NCBI RefSeq assembly: GCF_900217815.1
Contig: NZ_OBMT01000009.1
Span: 1 to 64,000, forward strand
Reading direction: 5' to 3'
DNA from: Rhodobacter maris
Lineage (GTDB): Bacteria > Pseudomonadota > Alphaproteobacteria > Rhodobacterales > Rhodobacteraceae
Length of the DNA: 64,000 nucleotides
A model generated the notes under the pieces. It was given only the letters and a program-made list of their open reading frames with translations. It was not told the DNA's origin and searched no databases. The position numbers and the translations under genes are program-made. Of this stretch, positions 43,714 to 53,540 are shown in pieces. Each line of letters starts with the position of its first letter. The stretch's first letter is position 1.

Positions 43714-45087
43714 ATGGATGGCACCGTTCTCGTCGCCGATGACGATCGCACGATCCGCACCGTTCTGACCCAGGCGCTGACGCGTGCGGGCTGCAAAGTC
43801 CATGCCACCGCCTCGCTGATGACGCTGATGCGCTGGGTCGAGGAAGGCAAGGGGGATCTGGTGATCTCCGATGTGATCATGCCTGATGGCAACGGGCTCG
43901 AAGCGCTGCCGCGGATCGCGCGCGAGCGGCCGGGCCTGCCGGTGATCGTGATCTCTGCGCAGAACACGATCATGACGGCGATTCAGGCCGCCGAGGCGGA
44001 TGCTTATGATTATCTGCCCAAGCCCTTCGACCTGCCCGATCTGATGAAACGCGCCGCCCGCGCGCTTGAACTCAAGCGCCGCGCGCAAGTGGTGCCGAAG
44101 GCGGTGGAGCCGGTGCGTCCCGAAACCTCGGATCTGCCGCTGGTGGGCCGCACCGCGGCGATGCAGGCGCTTTACCGGCTCGTTGCCCGAGTGATGAACG
44201 CCGATCTGCCGGTGATGATAATGGGCGAATCTGGAACTGGTAAGTCTTTGATTGCGAGGGCAATTCATGACTTTTCGGACCGCCGGACGCTGCCCTTCGT
44301 GGTGGCGCAGGCGGCAGATCTTGCCGGGGCCGATGGCCCCTCGAGCCTTGTCGCCCGCGTCAAGGGCGGCTCGCTCGTTTTCGACGAGGTGGGCGATTAC
44401 GATGATGACACTCAGGGCCGGATCGTGCGGATGCTCGATGCTTTGCCTGACCCCGCCCCGCGGATCATGGCGACCACGCAGGTGGATCTTGCCGCGTTGA
44501 TGGAGGCGGGGAAATTCCGGCAAGACCTGTTCTACCGGCTGGGCGGTGTCACGCTCGCCGTTCCTGCGCTGCGCGAACGGGTCGAGGATATTCCGCTGCT
44601 GACCGAACATTTCCTGACCCGCTGCGAGCGCGACGGGCTCGGGCTGCGGCGTTTTTCCAATGAGGCGATGGCGCTCGTGCGCGCCTATGCCTGGCCCGGA
44701 AACGTGCGCCAGCTCGAAAACACCGTGCGCCGCCTTGTGGTGACGGCAACCGAGGAAGAGATCACCCGTGCCGAGGTCGAATTCGTGCTCGGCAACCAGC
44801 CTGCGATCGAACCCCTGCGTGCGGGCGGCGAGGGCGAGAAGCTCTCCGCCTCGATCGCGCGGCATCTGCGGCGGTACTTTGACCTCCACGGCGGCAACCT
44901 GCCACCGCCCGGCCTTTATGACCGGATTCTCGCGGAAATGGAGGCGCCGCTGATCGAAATCGCGCTTGATGCCACCGGTGGCAATCAGGCCAGATGTGCG
45001 GATCTGCTTGGGATAAACCGCAATACCTTGCGCAAAAAGATCACCGATCTGGATATTCAGGTGACACGCCGCCGCAAACTGATGTAA
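43714..45087 (+). CDS. ntrC: Nitrogen regulator NtrC, Rhodobacter type lacking GAFTGA
   Basis: 457 residues. Receiver domain with phosphoryl site Asp53 ([12 protein letters not shown]), AAA+ domain with Walker A GESGTGKS (near 170) and Walker [14 protein letters not shown], and a Fis-type helix-turn-helix at the end ([20 protein letters not shown]). Between Walker A and B the usual loop with GAFTGA is absent: [20 protein letters not shown] runs straight on. This is the known Rhodobacter form that activates sigma70, not sigma54, RNA polymerase. It switches on nifA, glnB and related genes in nitrogen starvation. ATG follows TAAGGAGGTCTGATCC, a very strong ribosome site. Confidence 0.96.
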   Translation: MDGTVLVADDDRTIRTVLTQALTRAGCKVHATASLMTLMRWVEEGKGDLVISDVIMPDGNGLEALPRIARERPGLPVIVISAQNTIMTAIQAAEADAYDYLPKPFDLPDLMKRAARALELKRRAQVVPKAVEPVRPETSDLPLVGRTAAMQALYRLVARVMNADLPVMIMGESGTGKSLIARAIHDFSDRRTLPFVVAQAADLAGADGPSSLVARVKGGSLVFDEVGDYDDDTQGRIVRMLDALPDPAPRIMATTQVDLAALMEAGKFRQDLFYRLGGVTLAVPALRERVEDIPLLTEHFLTRCERDGLGLRRFSNEAMALVRAYAWPGNVRQLENTVRRLVVTATEEEITRAEVEFVLGNQPAIEPLRAGGEGEKLSASIARHLRRYFDLHGGNLPPPGLYDRILAEMEAPLIEIALDATGGNQARCADLLGINRNTLRKKITDLDIQVTRRRKLM

Positions 45088-45102
45088 AAGCGCCACAGGT
45101 AT

Positions 45103-47412
45103 TTGTGGCAAATCCGTCGCGCGGATTCGCCCGAGCGACGGACCGAGGGCATCGTGCAGAGCGCGTTGAACAGCACCGCTTGGGAGCGGCTGGCGCGGTT
45201 TCGCCGCCAGCGCCGGATTCAGAACGGTTTTGTTCTGGGCCTTGCCGTGCTCGGCCCGGCGCTTGCGCTGACCACTTTCGTGGTGCTGGGCCCTCTGGGG
45301 CAGGGGGCAGATTCGACCGCCCTGCGCCTCACGCTGCTGGCCGACTTCGTCTATTTCCTCACGCTGGGCGGGCTCATCGTGCTGCGCCTCGCGCAGATTC
45401 TCGCTGCACGCCGCGCCCGCGCCACCGGCTCACGCCTCACCCTGCGGCTCACCGGGGTGTTTGCGGGCATCGCGCTTGTGCCCACCGTGCTCGTGGCGCT
45501 TTTTGCTGGGCTCACGGTGAATATCGGGCTCGAGGGCTGGTTCTCCGACCGGGTGCGGATGGTCGTCGGCACCTCGCTTTCCGCGGCCGAGGCCTATCAG
45601 GACGAGCACCGCCGCGACCTCGTGCAGGATGCGACGGCGCTCGCGGCATTCCTCAACCTGCGCCGTCAGGCGGCCACGTTCGCCACCGATGGCGATCTGC
45701 GCGAATGGCTGGTGGCGGGGCAGCAGGGCATTCAGCGCGGTCTGAAGGAAGCCTATGTGATCGATGGCACGGGGCAGATCGTCGCCCGCGGCGATCGCTC
45801 CTATCTCTTTGATTATGAACAGCCTGCACCCGAAAAGATCGTGGCTTCCGCGCGCGGCGAGACGGTGCTGTTCGAGGATTGGCCAAATTCGGAATTCCGC
45901 GCGCTGATCAAGCTCGATGCCTTTGTCGACCGCTATCTTTACGTCTCGCGCACGGTCGATGGCAAAATCCTCTCGCTTTTGGATGACACGCGCGAAACGG
46001 TGCATCTTTACGAGCAGCTTGAGGCCTCGCGCGGGCGGCTGCTGTTCGAGTTCGGTCTGGTCTACATCGGCTTTGCGCTGATCCTGATCCTCGCTGCCGT
46101 CTGGGCCGGGCTCTGGTTCGCCGAGCGGCTCTCGCGCCCGATCGGGCGGCTTGCGGCGGCGGCGGAGCGGGTTGGCAAGGGCGATCTCGACGCGCGGGTG
46201 ATCGAGGAACAGGGCGATGACGAAATCGCCACGCTCGGGCAGGTGTTCAACCGGATGATGGCGCAGCTCAAGACCCAACGCACCGAATTGATCGCCTCGC
46301 ATCACGAGACCGATGAACAGCGCCGGATGTTCGATTCCGTGCTCTCCTCGGTCACTTCCGGTGTGATCGGGCTTGATGCCGAGGGACGAATCGACTTTCT
46401 AAATCCCTCCGCGACCCAGCTCTTGATGCTGGACACCACACGCGACACGGACCGCCCCCTGGCCGAAGCCGTTCCAGAGTTCGAATATCTTTTCAATCGC
46501 TTGCGGGACGGCTTTCTGACGGTCGTGCAGGAGGAGGTGCGGGTTTCACGCGGTGGGCGGCTTGAGAGCCTGCTGGTGCGGATGGCGGAGCGCCGCCGCG
46601 CCTCGGGCGCGCGCGAGGGGTTCGTGGTGGCCTTTGACGATGTGACCGACCTCGTCTCGGCGCAGCGCATGGCCGCCTGGGGCGATGTTGCCCGCCGCAT
46701 CGCGCATGAGATCAAGAACCCGCTCACGCCGATCCAGCTTTCGGCCGAGCGGATCCAGCGCAAGTTCACGCGCCAGCTTGCCCCCGATCAGGTCGAGGTG
46801 CTCGGCAGCCTCACTGGCGTGATCGTGCGGCAAACCGATGACCTGCGCCGCATCGTTGACGAATTTTCGCGCTTTGCCCGCATGCCCGAACCCGACCGGC
46901 GCGACCATGATATCGTCCAGCTTGCCCGTGATGCCGTGCTGCTGCAGGAAGGCGCGCTGCATGGCGCAAAGCTCAGTGCCGATCTGCCCGAGGGGCCCGA
47001 GGTGGTCGAACTCGATGCGACGATGATCTCGCAGGCGCTCGTGAACCTGATCAAGAATGCGGGCGAAGCGATCGAGAGCCTTGCCGACAAGGGCGCGCCC
47101 GAGGGCTGGGTGCCGGAAGTGAAGGTGAGCCTGCGCGCCCATGACGAGTTGATCGTGATCGACATCGCCGACAACGGCATCGGCTTGCCGCCCGACCGTG
47201 CGAGACTCTTTGAGCCCTATGTGACGACCCGCGCCAAGGGCACCGGGCTTGGCCTCTCCATCGTGAAAAAGATCATCGAAGAACACGGCGGCACGCTGAT
47301 GCTGACCGACGCCCCCGCCTTCGCGCCGGGTGCCCATTTGGGCGCGCTGGCCGAAATCCGGCTGCCACGCGCCCGCTCCGGCCTGCGCGCCATCAAGGAC
47401 AGTGAAACATGA
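45103..47412 (+). CDS. ntrY: Membrane sensor kinase NtrY
   Basis: 769 residues from a TTG at 45103 (preceded by ACAGG); a GTG at 45154 would give a shorter protein and is also possible. Four membrane helices (about 40-60, 80-100, 112-135 and 310-330) flank a periplasmic sensor region (about 140-305). Then HAMP (GRLAAAAERVGKGDLDARV), PAS (about 400-500), a phosphorylation site RRIAHEIKNPLTPIQLSAER (His535) and ATPase domain (NLIKNAGEAIES, GTGLGLSIVKKIIEEHGG). Partner of NtrX; the pair governs nitrogen use, and in relatives also envelope and redox responses. Overlaps ntrX by four bases. Confidence 0.93.
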   Translation: MWQIRRADSPERRTEGIVQSALNSTAWERLARFRRQRRIQNGFVLGLAVLGPALALTTFVVLGPLGQGADSTALRLTLLADFVYFLTLGGLIVLRLAQILAARRARATGSRLTLRLTGVFAGIALVPTVLVALFAGLTVNIGLEGWFSDRVRMVVGTSLSAAEAYQDEHRRDLVQDATALAAFLNLRRQAATFATDGDLREWLVAGQQGIQRGLKEAYVIDGTGQIVARGDRSYLFDYEQPAPEKIVASARGETVLFEDWPNSEFRALIKLDAFVDRYLYVSRTVDGKILSLLDDTRETVHLYEQLEASRGRLLFEFGLVYIGFALILILAAVWAGLWFAERLSRPIGRLAAAAERVGKGDLDARVIEEQGDDEIATLGQVFNRMMAQLKTQRTELIASHHETDEQRRMFDSVLSSVTSGVIGLDAEGRIDFLNPSATQLLMLDTTRDTDRPLAEAVPEFEYLFNRLRDGFLTVVQEEVRVSRGGRLESLLVRMAERRRASGAREGFVVAFDDVTDLVSAQRMAAWGDVARRIAHEIKNPLTPIQLSAERIQRKFTRQLAPDQVEVLGSLTGVIVRQTDDLRRIVDEFSRFARMPEPDRRDHDIVQLARDAVLLQEGALHGAKLSADLPEGPEVVELDATMISQALVNLIKNAGEAIESLADKGAPEGWVPEVKVSLRAHDELIVIDIADNGIGLPPDRARLFEPYVTTRAKGTGLGLSIVKKIIEEHGGTLMLTDAPAFAPGAHLGALAEIRLPRARSGLRAIKDSET

Positions 47413-48824
47413 GCGATATTCTCGTTGTCGACGACGAAAAGGACATTCGCGAGCTGATCGCCGATATCCTCGGCGACGAAGGCTATGCGACCCGCACCGC
47501 CGCCAATTCCGACGAATGCATGGAGGCAATCAATACGGAGCCACCCGCGCTCGTGATCCTCGACATCTGGCTGAAAGACAGCCGGATGGACGGGATCGAC
47601 ATTCTGAAAACGGTCAAGCGCGACAACCCCGATATTCCGATCATCATCATTTCGGGGCATGGCAATATCGAGATCGCCGTCGCCGCGATCAAGCAGGGCG
47701 CCTACGATTACATCGCCAAGCCTTTCAACATCGATCAGCTGATGGTGGTGATCTCGCGCGCGATGGAAACCTCGCGGCTGCGGCGCGAAAACTCGAGCCT
47801 GCGGCGGCGCGATCTGCATGTGGGCGAGATGCTCGGCAATTCGGTCGCCTTCAAACGGCTGAAGGACCAGCTCGACAAGGTGACGAAATCGAACGGGCGG
47901 GTGATGCTGACGGGCGAGCCGGGCTCGGGCAAGGAATCGGCGGCGCGCTACATCCACCAGCATTCGACCCGCACTGCCGCGCCCTTTGTGACGGTGACCT
48001 CCGCCACGATTGCGCCAGACCGCATGGAGGACGTGCTCTTTGGCCGCGAGACGCCAGAGCGCGGGGTTGAAAAAGGCCTTTTGGAACAAGCGCATGGCGG
48101 GGTGATATACTTCGACGAAGTGGCCGAGATGCCGGCGGGAACACAGGCCAAGATCCTGCGGGTGCTCACCGAGCAGCAATTCACCCGCGTGGGCGGCACG
48201 GACAAGGTGCGCGTCGATCTGCGGGTGATTTCGTCCACCACGCGCAATCTCGCCGCCGAGATCGCCGCCGGACGGTTCCGCCAAGAGCTTTATGACCGCC
48301 TCAACGTGGTGCCGATTGCGGTGCCGCCGCTTTCCGAGCGGCGCGAGGATGTGCCGCTGCTGGCGCGCCATTTCATCGAGGTGTTCAACAGCACACAGGG
48401 TCTGCCCGCTCGCGCGCTTTCGGAAGAGGCGGAAGCGAGCCTTCAGACGATGGACTGGCCCGGCAACATTCGCGAGCTGCGCAATGTGATCGAGCGGGTG
48501 CTGATTTTGGGCGAAGGCTCCGGGCCGATCGAGGCGCGCGAATTTGCCAGCAACGCGGCGGCGCCCGAGGAGGGGCGGATCGTGCTCGGCGGTCAGCTTG
48601 CGGCGCTCCCTTTGCGCGAGGCGCGCGAACTCTTCGAGCGCGAATATCTGCTCTCCCAGATCAACCGCTTTGGCGGCAATATCTCGCGCACGGCGGCCTT
48701 TGTCGGCATGGAACGCTCGGCGCTGCATCGCAAGCTGAAATCACTTGGCGTTGTGACTGCGGGCAAGGCGGGCGGGCGGATGGCGCAATTCGACGAGGGC
48801 GAGGAGGAAGCCGAGGAGGCGTGA
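47409..48824 (+). CDS. ntrX: Response regulator NtrX
   Basis: 471 residues. Receiver with Asp52 (VILDIWLKDSRMDGID), AAA+ domain (about 150-380) and Fis-like helix-turn-helix (GNISRTAAFVGMERSALHRK). Walker A reads GEPGSGKES. The GAFTGA position is taken by GRETPERG, so sigma54 activation is unlikely, as in other alphaproteobacterial NtrX. Acidic C-terminal tail (DEGEEEAEEA). ATG overlaps the ntrY stop (ATGA). After its stop 82 bases precede trkA. Confidence 0.94.
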   Translation: MSDILVVDDEKDIRELIADILGDEGYATRTAANSDECMEAINTEPPALVILDIWLKDSRMDGIDILKTVKRDNPDIPIIIISGHGNIEIAVAAIKQGAYDYIAKPFNIDQLMVVISRAMETSRLRRENSSLRRRDLHVGEMLGNSVAFKRLKDQLDKVTKSNGRVMLTGEPGSGKESAARYIHQHSTRTAAPFVTVTSATIAPDRMEDVLFGRETPERGVEKGLLEQAHGGVIYFDEVAEMPAGTQAKILRVLTEQQFTRVGGTDKVRVDLRVISSTTRNLAAEIAAGRFRQELYDRLNVVPIAVPPLSERREDVPLLARHFIEVFNSTQGLPARALSEEAEASLQTMDWPGNIRELRNVIERVLILGEGSGPIEAREFASNAAAPEEGRIVLGGQLAALPLREARELFEREYLLSQINRFGGNISRTAAFVGMERSALHRKLKSLGVVTAGKAGGRMAQFDEGEEEAEEA

Positions 48825-48906
48825 GCCCGGAGGGCCTGCGGGGCGGTCGATTGACCCCGCCGCGGCCGCAGCATAAAACGGGGGGCATGGTAACGGAGGA
48901 CGGTCG

Positions 48907-50283
48907 ATGAAGGTGATCATCTGCGGCGCGGGGCAGGTGGGCTGGCAGATCGCCCGCCATCTGGCCGGGGAACGCAATGATGTGACCGTACTCGACACCA
49001 ACCCGGAACTGGTGCGCCGCGCCTCGGACCTGCTCGACGTGCAAGGCGTGGTCGGCTTTGCCTCGCATCCCGATGTGCTCGACCGTGCAGGCGCGCGCGA
49101 CTGCGACCTGATCATTGCCGCAACCCATTCCGACGAGGTGAACATGGTCACCTGTCAGGTCGCGCAATCGGTGTTCGGCATCACCCGCAAGATCGCCCGG
49201 CTGCGCGCGCAAACCTATATGGCGCCGCAATATGCCGACCTCTACCGGCGCGATCATTTGCCGATCGATGTGATCATCTCGCCCGAACGCGAGGTGGCCG
49301 AAGCCGCGCTGCAACGCCTTCTGGCGCCGGCAACCTTCGACACTGAGAGCTTTCTGAGTGGCGCGGTGCAGCTTCTGGGCATCGCGCTTGACGAGGATTG
49401 CCCGGTGCTTGATACGCCGCTCCGGCAATTGAACGACCTTTTCCCGACGCTCGGCGCGATGGTCGTTGGGGTACGCCGCGAGGGGCGGCTGTTTGCCCCC
49501 GAGCCGGGCGATCAGCTTTTCACCGGCGATCAGATCTATGTGCTCACGCTGTCCAAAGATATCAACAGAACGCTCGAAATCTTTGGAAAAGCAACAAAAA
49601 AGCAAGAACGCATCACCATCATCGGCGGCGGCATCGTTGGCCTTGGCGTGGCGCGCGCGCTTGAGGCGCGCTCGGACCGGGTGCGGGTGAAGATCATCGA
49701 GCGCGACCGGCGCACGGCGGAATCTGCGGCCGATGCGCTGGAGCGCACCATCGTGCTGCATGGCGACGGGATGAGTACCGAAATGCTTGAGGAAGCCAAT
49801 GTGGCGCGCGCCGACGCCGTGCTCGCTGTCACTGATGACGACAAGACGAACCTTCTTGTTTCGGTGCGCGCCAAGCAGGTGGGGTGCAAGATGGCGATCT
49901 CGCTCGTCAATGATCCGACGCTGGTGCCGCTGATGGGGCCTTTGGACATCGACGCCTATATCAACCCGCGCGCGATCACCGTTTCCTCGATCCTGCGCCA
50001 TATCCGGCATGGCAAGGTGCGTGGCGTCTATTCGATCGGCGATGCCGAGGCGGAGGTGATCGAAGCGGTGGTGCTTTCCACCTCGCCCATCGCCGGGCGT
50101 GCGGTGCGCGAGATCGAATTTCCCGAAGGTGTGCTTCTGGGCGCGATCCGCAAGGGCGACAAGGTGATGAAACCGGCGGGCGATACCAAGGTGGAAGAGA
50201 ACGACGTGATCGTGCTCTTCGCGCTCGCGCATGACATTCCGGAGGTGGAGCGGCTGTTGCAGGTCTCCATCGACTTCTTCTGA
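48907..50283 (+). CDS. trkA: Trk potassium uptake regulator TrkA
   Basis: 458 residues in two halves, each with an NAD-binding RCK domain and a C-terminal subdomain. The first Rossmann motif is GAGQVGWQIARHLAG near 5-19; the second is GGGIVGLGVARALEA near 240-254. TrkA is the cytoplasmic ring that gates TrkH with NAD(H) or ATP. ATG follows ACGGAGGACGGTCG. trkH starts eight bases after its stop. This trk pair follows the ntr genes, as in several alphaproteobacteria. Confidence 0.95.
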   Translation: MKVIICGAGQVGWQIARHLAGERNDVTVLDTNPELVRRASDLLDVQGVVGFASHPDVLDRAGARDCDLIIAATHSDEVNMVTCQVAQSVFGITRKIARLRAQTYMAPQYADLYRRDHLPIDVIISPEREVAEAALQRLLAPATFDTESFLSGAVQLLGIALDEDCPVLDTPLRQLNDLFPTLGAMVVGVRREGRLFAPEPGDQLFTGDQIYVLTLSKDINRTLEIFGKATKKQERITIIGGGIVGLGVARALEARSDRVRVKIIERDRRTAESAADALERTIVLHGDGMSTEMLEEANVARADAVLAVTDDDKTNLLVSVRAKQVGCKMAISLVNDPTLVPLMGPLDIDAYINPRAITVSSILRHIRHGKVRGVYSIGDAEAEVIEAVVLSTSPIAGRAVREIEFPEGVLLGAIRKGDKVMKPAGDTKVEENDVIVLFALAHDIPEVERLLQVSIDFF

Positions 50284-50291
50284 GCCCGCAC

Positions 50292-51818
50292 ATGCTGCGC
50301 CGCTTCGGTCAGCTTCCCCTTCTGGTGCAGCTCATGTTGCTTGCCGCGCTGGCGATGCTGGCGCCCGCGGCCTCGGCGGCGATCGACGGGCAGGCACGGG
50401 TGGCGCGGGTGTTTTTCCAATCCGCGCTCCTCTTCACCATGCTCTCGCTGATCGTCGCGCTCGCGGCGGCCGCGAACCCGAAGCAAAACCGCGAGCGCTC
50501 GCTTTTGCTCACGCTTTTCGCCGCCTTCCTCGCGCTGCCGCTGATGCTGGCCGTGCCGTTTGACGAGGCCGTGCGCGATACCGGGCTGCTCAATGCCTGG
50601 TGGGAGATGGTGTCGAGCTTCACCACCACCGGTGCCACGCTTTATACCCCCGAACGGCTGCCGCCGAGCCTGCATCTGTGGCGTGCAATGGTGGGCTGGA
50701 TGGGCGGCTTTTTCATCCTCGTGATGGCGATTGCCGTGCTTGCGCCGTTGCGCATCGGCGGCTTCGAGATCTTCTTTGCGGGCGGTTTCGGCCAGCAAAG
50801 TGGCGTTGCACCCTCGTTTCTGCGCGACGGAGTTTCCGAGCCGGGCGAGCGGATCGCCCATTATCTGAGGGTGCTGGGCCCGGCTTACGGCGGGCTCACC
50901 GTGATCCTCTGGGGCGCGCTGATCCTTGCGGGCGATCCGGCGCAGGTGGCGTTGATCCATGCCTTCTCGACGCTCTCCACCTCCGGCATCACCAGCCTCG
51001 TCCGGCCCGGCGATGCGCCTTCCGGGCTGATCGGCGAGGTGCTGATTTTCCTGTTCCTGATCCCGGCGCTGTCACGGCGGCTCTGGCCGGGCGGGGGGGA
51101 GCTGCGCGCAACCGAGCGGCTGCGCGACGATCCGGAGATCTTGCTGGCCGCGGCGCTGGTGACACTCGTCACAATGTTCCTCTTTGCCCGGCACTGGATT
51201 GCAGCGCTCGATCTCGAGACCTCGAAACAGGCGTTGCCAGCGATCCTGCGCTCGCTCTGGGGGAGCCTCTTCACCGCGCTTTCCTTTCTTACCACCACCG
51301 GGTTCGAGAGCACGAGCTGGAACGATGCCCGTTCCTGGTCCGGTCTGGGCACCCCGGGGGTGATCCTGGCCGGGCTCACCATCACCGGGGGGGGCATCGC
51401 CACCACGGCGGGCGGGGTGCGGCTGTTGCGGGTTTATGCGCTCTTTCGGTTGGGCCAGCGCGAACTGGAGAAGCTCGTCCATCCGCAATCGGTGGCGGGC
51501 GGCGGGTCGGTGGCGCGCCGGCTGCGGCGCGAGGGCGCCTATATCGCCTGGATCTTCTTCATGCTCTTCGCGCTTTCGATCGCGGGGGTGATGCTTGCCG
51601 TCACCGCCTTCGGCATCGACTTCGAACCCGCGCTGATCCTCTCGATCGCGGCCCTCTCGAACACCGGCCAGCTCGCCTCGGTCGCGGTGGACACACCGAT
51701 CGACTGGGCGGTGCTGGGCGATGCGCCCAAGGTGATGCTGGCGCTCGCGATGGTGCTCGGACGGCTCGAGACGCTCGCGATCATCGCGCTTTTCAACCCC
51801 GATTTCTGGCGCAACTGA
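50292..51818 (+). CDS. trkH: Potassium uptake channel TrkH
   Basis: 508 residues, about ten membrane helices. The four P-loop selectivity segments are visible (MVSSFTTTGATLYT near 105-118, AFSTLSTSGITSL near 222-234, ALSFLTTTGFEST near 330-342, LSIAALSNTGQLA near 450-462), each with the Gly of the potassium filter. Imports K+ driven by ion gradient under TrkA control. The two genes make a complete TrkAH system. Confidence 0.93.
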   Translation: MLRRFGQLPLLVQLMLLAALAMLAPAASAAIDGQARVARVFFQSALLFTMLSLIVALAAAANPKQNRERSLLLTLFAAFLALPLMLAVPFDEAVRDTGLLNAWWEMVSSFTTTGATLYTPERLPPSLHLWRAMVGWMGGFFILVMAIAVLAPLRIGGFEIFFAGGFGQQSGVAPSFLRDGVSEPGERIAHYLRVLGPAYGGLTVILWGALILAGDPAQVALIHAFSTLSTSGITSLVRPGDAPSGLIGEVLIFLFLIPALSRRLWPGGGELRATERLRDDPEILLAAALVTLVTMFLFARHWIAALDLETSKQALPAILRSLWGSLFTALSFLTTTGFESTSWNDARSWSGLGTPGVILAGLTITGGGIATTAGGVRLLRVYALFRLGQRELEKLVHPQSVAGGGSVARRLRREGAYIAWIFFMLFALSIAGVMLAVTAFGIDFEPALILSIAALSNTGQLASVAVDTPIDWAVLGDAPKVMLALAMVLGRLETLAIIALFNPDFWRN

Positions 51819-51972
51819 GCCAAAGCTGCCGCAGAGATGAGTAATTTTCTTGCGTTTGCACGCCCCCGCCCGCATTAGGGCTGGAAACTGCCGCGCGCTT
51901 GCGCATACTGGCCTACGGGGACCAAGAGGCCCTGCGACAGGACATACAAGACTAGAAAAAGGCATAATAAAA

Positions 51973-52206
51973 ATGGCTGCCGACAAACAGAACCTTCAGG
52001 ACGCCTTCCTCAATCACGTTCGCAAGACCAAGGTTCCGGTCACGATTTTCCTCATCAACGGGGTGAAGCTGCAAGGCGTCATCACCTGGTTTGACAACTT
52101 TTGCGTGCTGCTGCGCCGCGATGGCCAGTCGCAGCTTGTTTACAAACATGCGATTTCCACCATCATGCCCGGCGCGCCGATCTCTCTGTACGAGGGCGAA
52201 GACTGA
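51973..52206 (+). CDS. hfq: RNA chaperone Hfq
   Basis: 77 residues. Starts [20 protein letters not shown], then Sm1 with [18 protein letters not shown] and Sm2 [10 protein letters not shown], the Hfq hallmarks. A hexameric ring that helps small RNAs pair with mRNAs; in Rhodobacter it was early described as NrfA, needed for nifA expression. The ATG at 51973 is inside AAAAATGGCTGCC; preceding sequence is AT-rich (154 bases after trkH). Its stop overlaps the hflX start. Confidence 0.96.
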   Translation: MAADKQNLQDAFLNHVRKTKVPVTIFLINGVKLQGVITWFDNFCVLLRRDGQSQLVYKHAISTIMPGAPISLYEGED

Positions 52207-53486
52207 GCGATCCCGTCATCTCGAAAGAGCGCCCGACCCGGGTCTGGGTTCTGCACCCGGATCTAAAGGCGCTTGATACCCGGCGTGAACCGGAACTGCG
52301 GTTGGCTGAGGCAATCTCGCTGGCGGCAGCGCTGCCTGATCTCGAGATCATGGGGCATGAGGTGGTGCGCCTGCCCAAACCGCATGCGGGGCATCTCTTC
52401 GGCACCGGCAAACTGGCCGAACTGAAGGAGCGCCTCTCAGCGGCCGAGGTCGATCTCGTGCTGGTGGATGGCCCCGTTTCGCCGATCCAGCAACGCAACC
52501 TCGAAAAGGCCTGGGGCGTGAAGCTTCTGGACCGCACCGGGCTCATTCTCGAAATCTTTGCCGACCGCGCGCGTACCCGCGAGGGGGTGTTGCAGGTGGA
52601 GCTGGCGGCGCTGAGCTATCAGCGCACGCGGCTGGTGCGCGCCTGGACCCACCTTGAGCGGCAACGCGGAGGCTTCGGCTTTGTGGGCGGCCCCGGCGAG
52701 ACGCAGATCGAGGCGGACCGGCGCGCGATCGACGAGCAGGTGATCCGCATCAAGCGGCAGCTCTCCAAAGTGGTGAAAACGCGCGAGCTGCACCGCGCGG
52801 CGCGGCGCAAGGTGCCGTTTCCCGTCATCGCGCTCGTGGGCTATACGAACGCCGGAAAATCCACGCTTTTCAACCGCATGACCGGCGCTGACGTGATGGC
52901 CAAAGACATGCTCTTTGCCACGCTCGACCCGACGATGCGCGGCCTCGTGCTGCCCTCTGGCCGGCGTGTGATCCTCTCGGATACGGTGGGGTTCATCTCC
53001 GATCTGCCCCATGAGCTGGTCGCCGCCTTTCGCGCCACGCTCGAAGAGGTGCTTGAGGCGGATCTGATCTTGCACGTTCGCGACATCTCGCATCCCGAGA
53101 CCGAGGAGCAGGCCGAGGATGTCGGCGAGATCCTCGAAAGCCTCGGCGTCGCGGAAGATGTCGCGCTGATCGAGGTCTGGAACAAGATCGACGCGCTCTC
53201 CGAGCAGACCCGCGCGGCGCTTCTAGTGCAAGATGCGCGACGCGCCGATGTGCAGGCGGTTTCCGCGCTGTCGGGAGAAGGGCTTGCCGCGCTTCTGGCG
53301 ACGATCGAGGCGCGGCTCGGCGAAGAACGGATCGATGAGGAGCTGACGCTTCCTTTCACCGATGGCCGGGCCCATGCCTGGTTGCATGCGCAGGGCGTCG
53401 TGCGCGATGAGCGGCAAGGCAAGGAGGGATGGACGCTCTCGGTCAGCTGGACAGAGGCGCAGAAAGCCCAGTTTCAAAAGGTTTGA
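52203..53486 (+). CDS. hflX: Ribosome-associated GTPase HflX, probable CTG start
   Basis: 427 residues from a CTG at 52203. An N-terminal HflX domain ([50 protein letters not shown]) is followed by a G domain with [23 protein letters not shown] and NKID. HflX splits stalled ribosomes. Between the hfq Sm2 region and the first HflX residues no in-frame ATG, GTG or TTG exists except a TTG at 52101 deep within hfq. The CTG overlaps the hfq stop (CTGA) and has GAGGGCGAAGA before it, so a CTG start coupled to hfq stop is most likely. hfq-hflX is the standard order. Confidence 0.9.
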   Translation: MSDPVISKERPTRVWVLHPDLKALDTRREPELRLAEAISLAAALPDLEIMGHEVVRLPKPHAGHLFGTGKLAELKERLSAAEVDLVLVDGPVSPIQQRNLEKAWGVKLLDRTGLILEIFADRARTREGVLQVELAALSYQRTRLVRAWTHLERQRGGFGFVGGPGETQIEADRRAIDEQVIRIKRQLSKVVKTRELHRAARRKVPFPVIALVGYTNAGKSTLFNRMTGADVMAKDMLFATLDPTMRGLVLPSGRRVILSDTVGFISDLPHELVAAFRATLEEVLEADLILHVRDISHPETEEQAEDVGEILESLGVAEDVALIEVWNKIDALSEQTRAALLVQDARRADVQAVSALSGEGLAALLATIEARLGEERIDEELTLPFTDGRAHAWLHAQGVVRDERQGKEGWTLSVSWTEAQKAQFQKV

Positions 53487-53540
53487 AACCCTTTAATATC
53501 AAAGCCAAGGGCGAAAAAGTTCAGATGACGCTCTTGGCGG

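Noticed and set aside
42487-45111. 874-residue open frame on the minus strand opposite ntrB and ntrC
   Set aside because: It reads antisense through two genes with full kinase and regulator motifs; the product is low-complexity His/Arg-rich sequence.
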